This document shows positions 63,263-64,000 of a stretch of 64,000 nt of DNA, piece by piece. A model generated the notes under the pieces. That model worked only from the letters and a program-made list of their open reading frames with translations, was not told the DNA's origin and made no database searches. A program made the position numbers and the translations under genes. The DNA is from Pelagivirga sediminicola (GTDB taxonomy: Bacteria; Pseudomonadota; Alphaproteobacteria; Rhodobacterales; Rhodobacteraceae): assembly GCF_003072125.1 (NCBI RefSeq), contig NZ_QCYH01000001.1, positions 558,001 to 622,000 on the forward strand, in the 5' to 3' direction. Positions within the stretch are counted from its first letter, which is position 1; each line of letters begins with the position of its first letter.

Positions 63263-64000
63263 AGCGCAGTGCCTCCACCGGGTTCATCCGCGCCGCCCGG
63301 CGCGCGGGAAAGATCGTGACGATGAAGGACAGCGACAGCGACAGCGCCACCGCCGACATCACATCGCCAAATTGCAGCTTGGCGGGCAGGTAATAGATGC
63401 CGCGCACCGAGGGATCCCAGATCTCGCCCCCCATCGTCCAGTTCACGAAGCCGAACAGCGGATCGATATAGATCGCGAAAAGGCAGCCCAGAATGACGCC
63501 CATTGCCGTGCCGATGATCCCGGTAAAGGCGCCGCAGATGAAGAACACGCGCAGGACCGACCCTTCGGTCAGGCCCATCGTGCGCAGGATGCCGATATCG
63601 CGCCCCTTGTTTTTCACCAGCATGATCAGCCCGCTGGTGATGTTCATCGCCGCAATCAGCACAAGGATCGACAGGATGATGAACATCACATTGTCCTCCA
63701 CCTCCAGCGCACGCAGGAAGCCCCCGCTCTGGTCCTGCCATGTCCACAGCAGCGTGCGGTCCCCCGCCGCCTGCATCAGCGGCACGGCCAGATCGGTGAC
63801 ATGCTCGGGATCGCTCACCATCACCTCCAACTCGTCCGCCATGCCCTCGCGGTTGAAAAACGCCTGCGCCTCGGCAAAGGGCATGTAGATGCGCGTGCGG
63901 TCGATATCCCAGCGCCCGGCGGTAAAGATGTAGGCCACATCATAGGCATTGACCCGCGGCGTCGTGCCAAAGGCCGTCTTGACCCCGCCGGGCGAGATGA
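63255..64000 (-). CDS. lolC: Lipoprotein-releasing ABC transporter permease, 5' end beyond window
   Basis: About 248 C-terminal residues are visible; the frame stays open to the right edge (it reads ISPGGVKTAFGTTPRVNAYD upstream of the first in-window start codon). A periplasmic MacB-like part, then three FtsX-type membrane segments (VMFIILSILVLIAAMNITSG, GAFTGIIGTAMGVILGCLFA, VALSLSLSFIVTIFPARRAA) and the terminal PVEALRYE. LolC/E proteins are fused or single in alphaproteobacteria, so lolC or lolE cannot be told apart. Confidence 0.92.
   Translation of the reverse strand, partial: ISPGGVKTAFGTTPRVNAYDVAYIFTAGRWDIDRTRIYMPFAEAQAFFNREGMADELEVMVSDPEHVTDLAVPLMQAAGDRTLLWTWQDQSGGFLRALEVEDNVMFIILSILVLIAAMNITSGLIMLVKNKGRDIGILRTMGLTEGSVLRVFFICGAFTGIIGTAMGVILGCLFAIYIDPLFGFVNWTMGGEIWDPSVRGIYYLPAKLQFGDVMSAVALSLSLSFIVTIFPARRAARMNPVEALRYE

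Overview
This 64 kb, GC-rich window looks like chromosome of an alphaproteobacterium of the order Rhodobacterales (Roseobacter/Rhodobacter relatives). The reasons are the gene families themselves: an ATPase zeta inhibitor, an RNase E with a charged insertion in its S1 domain next to an RNase J, DUF5333 and DUF5337 proteins inside the nuo operon, a separate-subunit corrinoid/homocysteine methyltransferase set, and a GTTC-N7-GTTC SOS box. I see no rRNA, tRNA, CRISPR array, insertion sequence or prophage. Most start sites were moved inward from the longest reading frame, using family start positions, ribosome binding sites and gene overlaps.

Left part (1-19.7 kb): RNase E (truncated by the window edge), a DctB/DctD-type two-component pair, purC-purS-purQ, the ATPase zeta inhibitor, a set of one-carbon genes (homocysteine methyltransferase, corrinoid protein, DUF1638, plus a divergent radical SAM protein), bolA-grxD, a YbjN-like secreted protein, a GT2 glycosyltransferase, a DEAD-box RNA helicase with a palindrome-rich leader, and rnj-coaX-birA.

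Middle (19.7-38.6 kb): one complete minus-strand nuo operon encoding all 14 subunits of complex I (nuoA to nuoN). It runs from a promoter at about 38.55 kb to a strong terminator at 19.7 kb. Nine extra reading frames are interleaved: a 42-codon frame between nuoC and nuoD, a helix-hairpin-helix membrane protein and DUF5337 between nuoE and nuoF, a lipoprotein and DUF5333 between nuoF and nuoG, two lipoproteins between nuoG and nuoH, a cysteine-free carboxymuconolactone-decarboxylase-like protein between nuoI and nuoJ, and a 24-codon membrane frame between nuoJ and nuoK. The two very small frames are the best candidates for undescribed components.

Right part (38.6-64 kb): a glutathione S-transferase, ompW under a canonical FNR box, a flavin-binding stress protein with CreA, a DegT aminotransferase with a HAD phosphatase, moaA-waaA-GT4, an M20 amidohydrolase, a peptide ABC importer without ATPase genes, a flavin reductase, an operon of a radical SAM protein and a DUF4130-UdgX fusion under what looks like a LexA-controlled leaderless promoter, gabT with a divergent cupin regulator, a large beta-helix protein, a DUF4864 protein, an Ldh-family dehydrogenase, and lolD with a partial lolC/E at the right edge.
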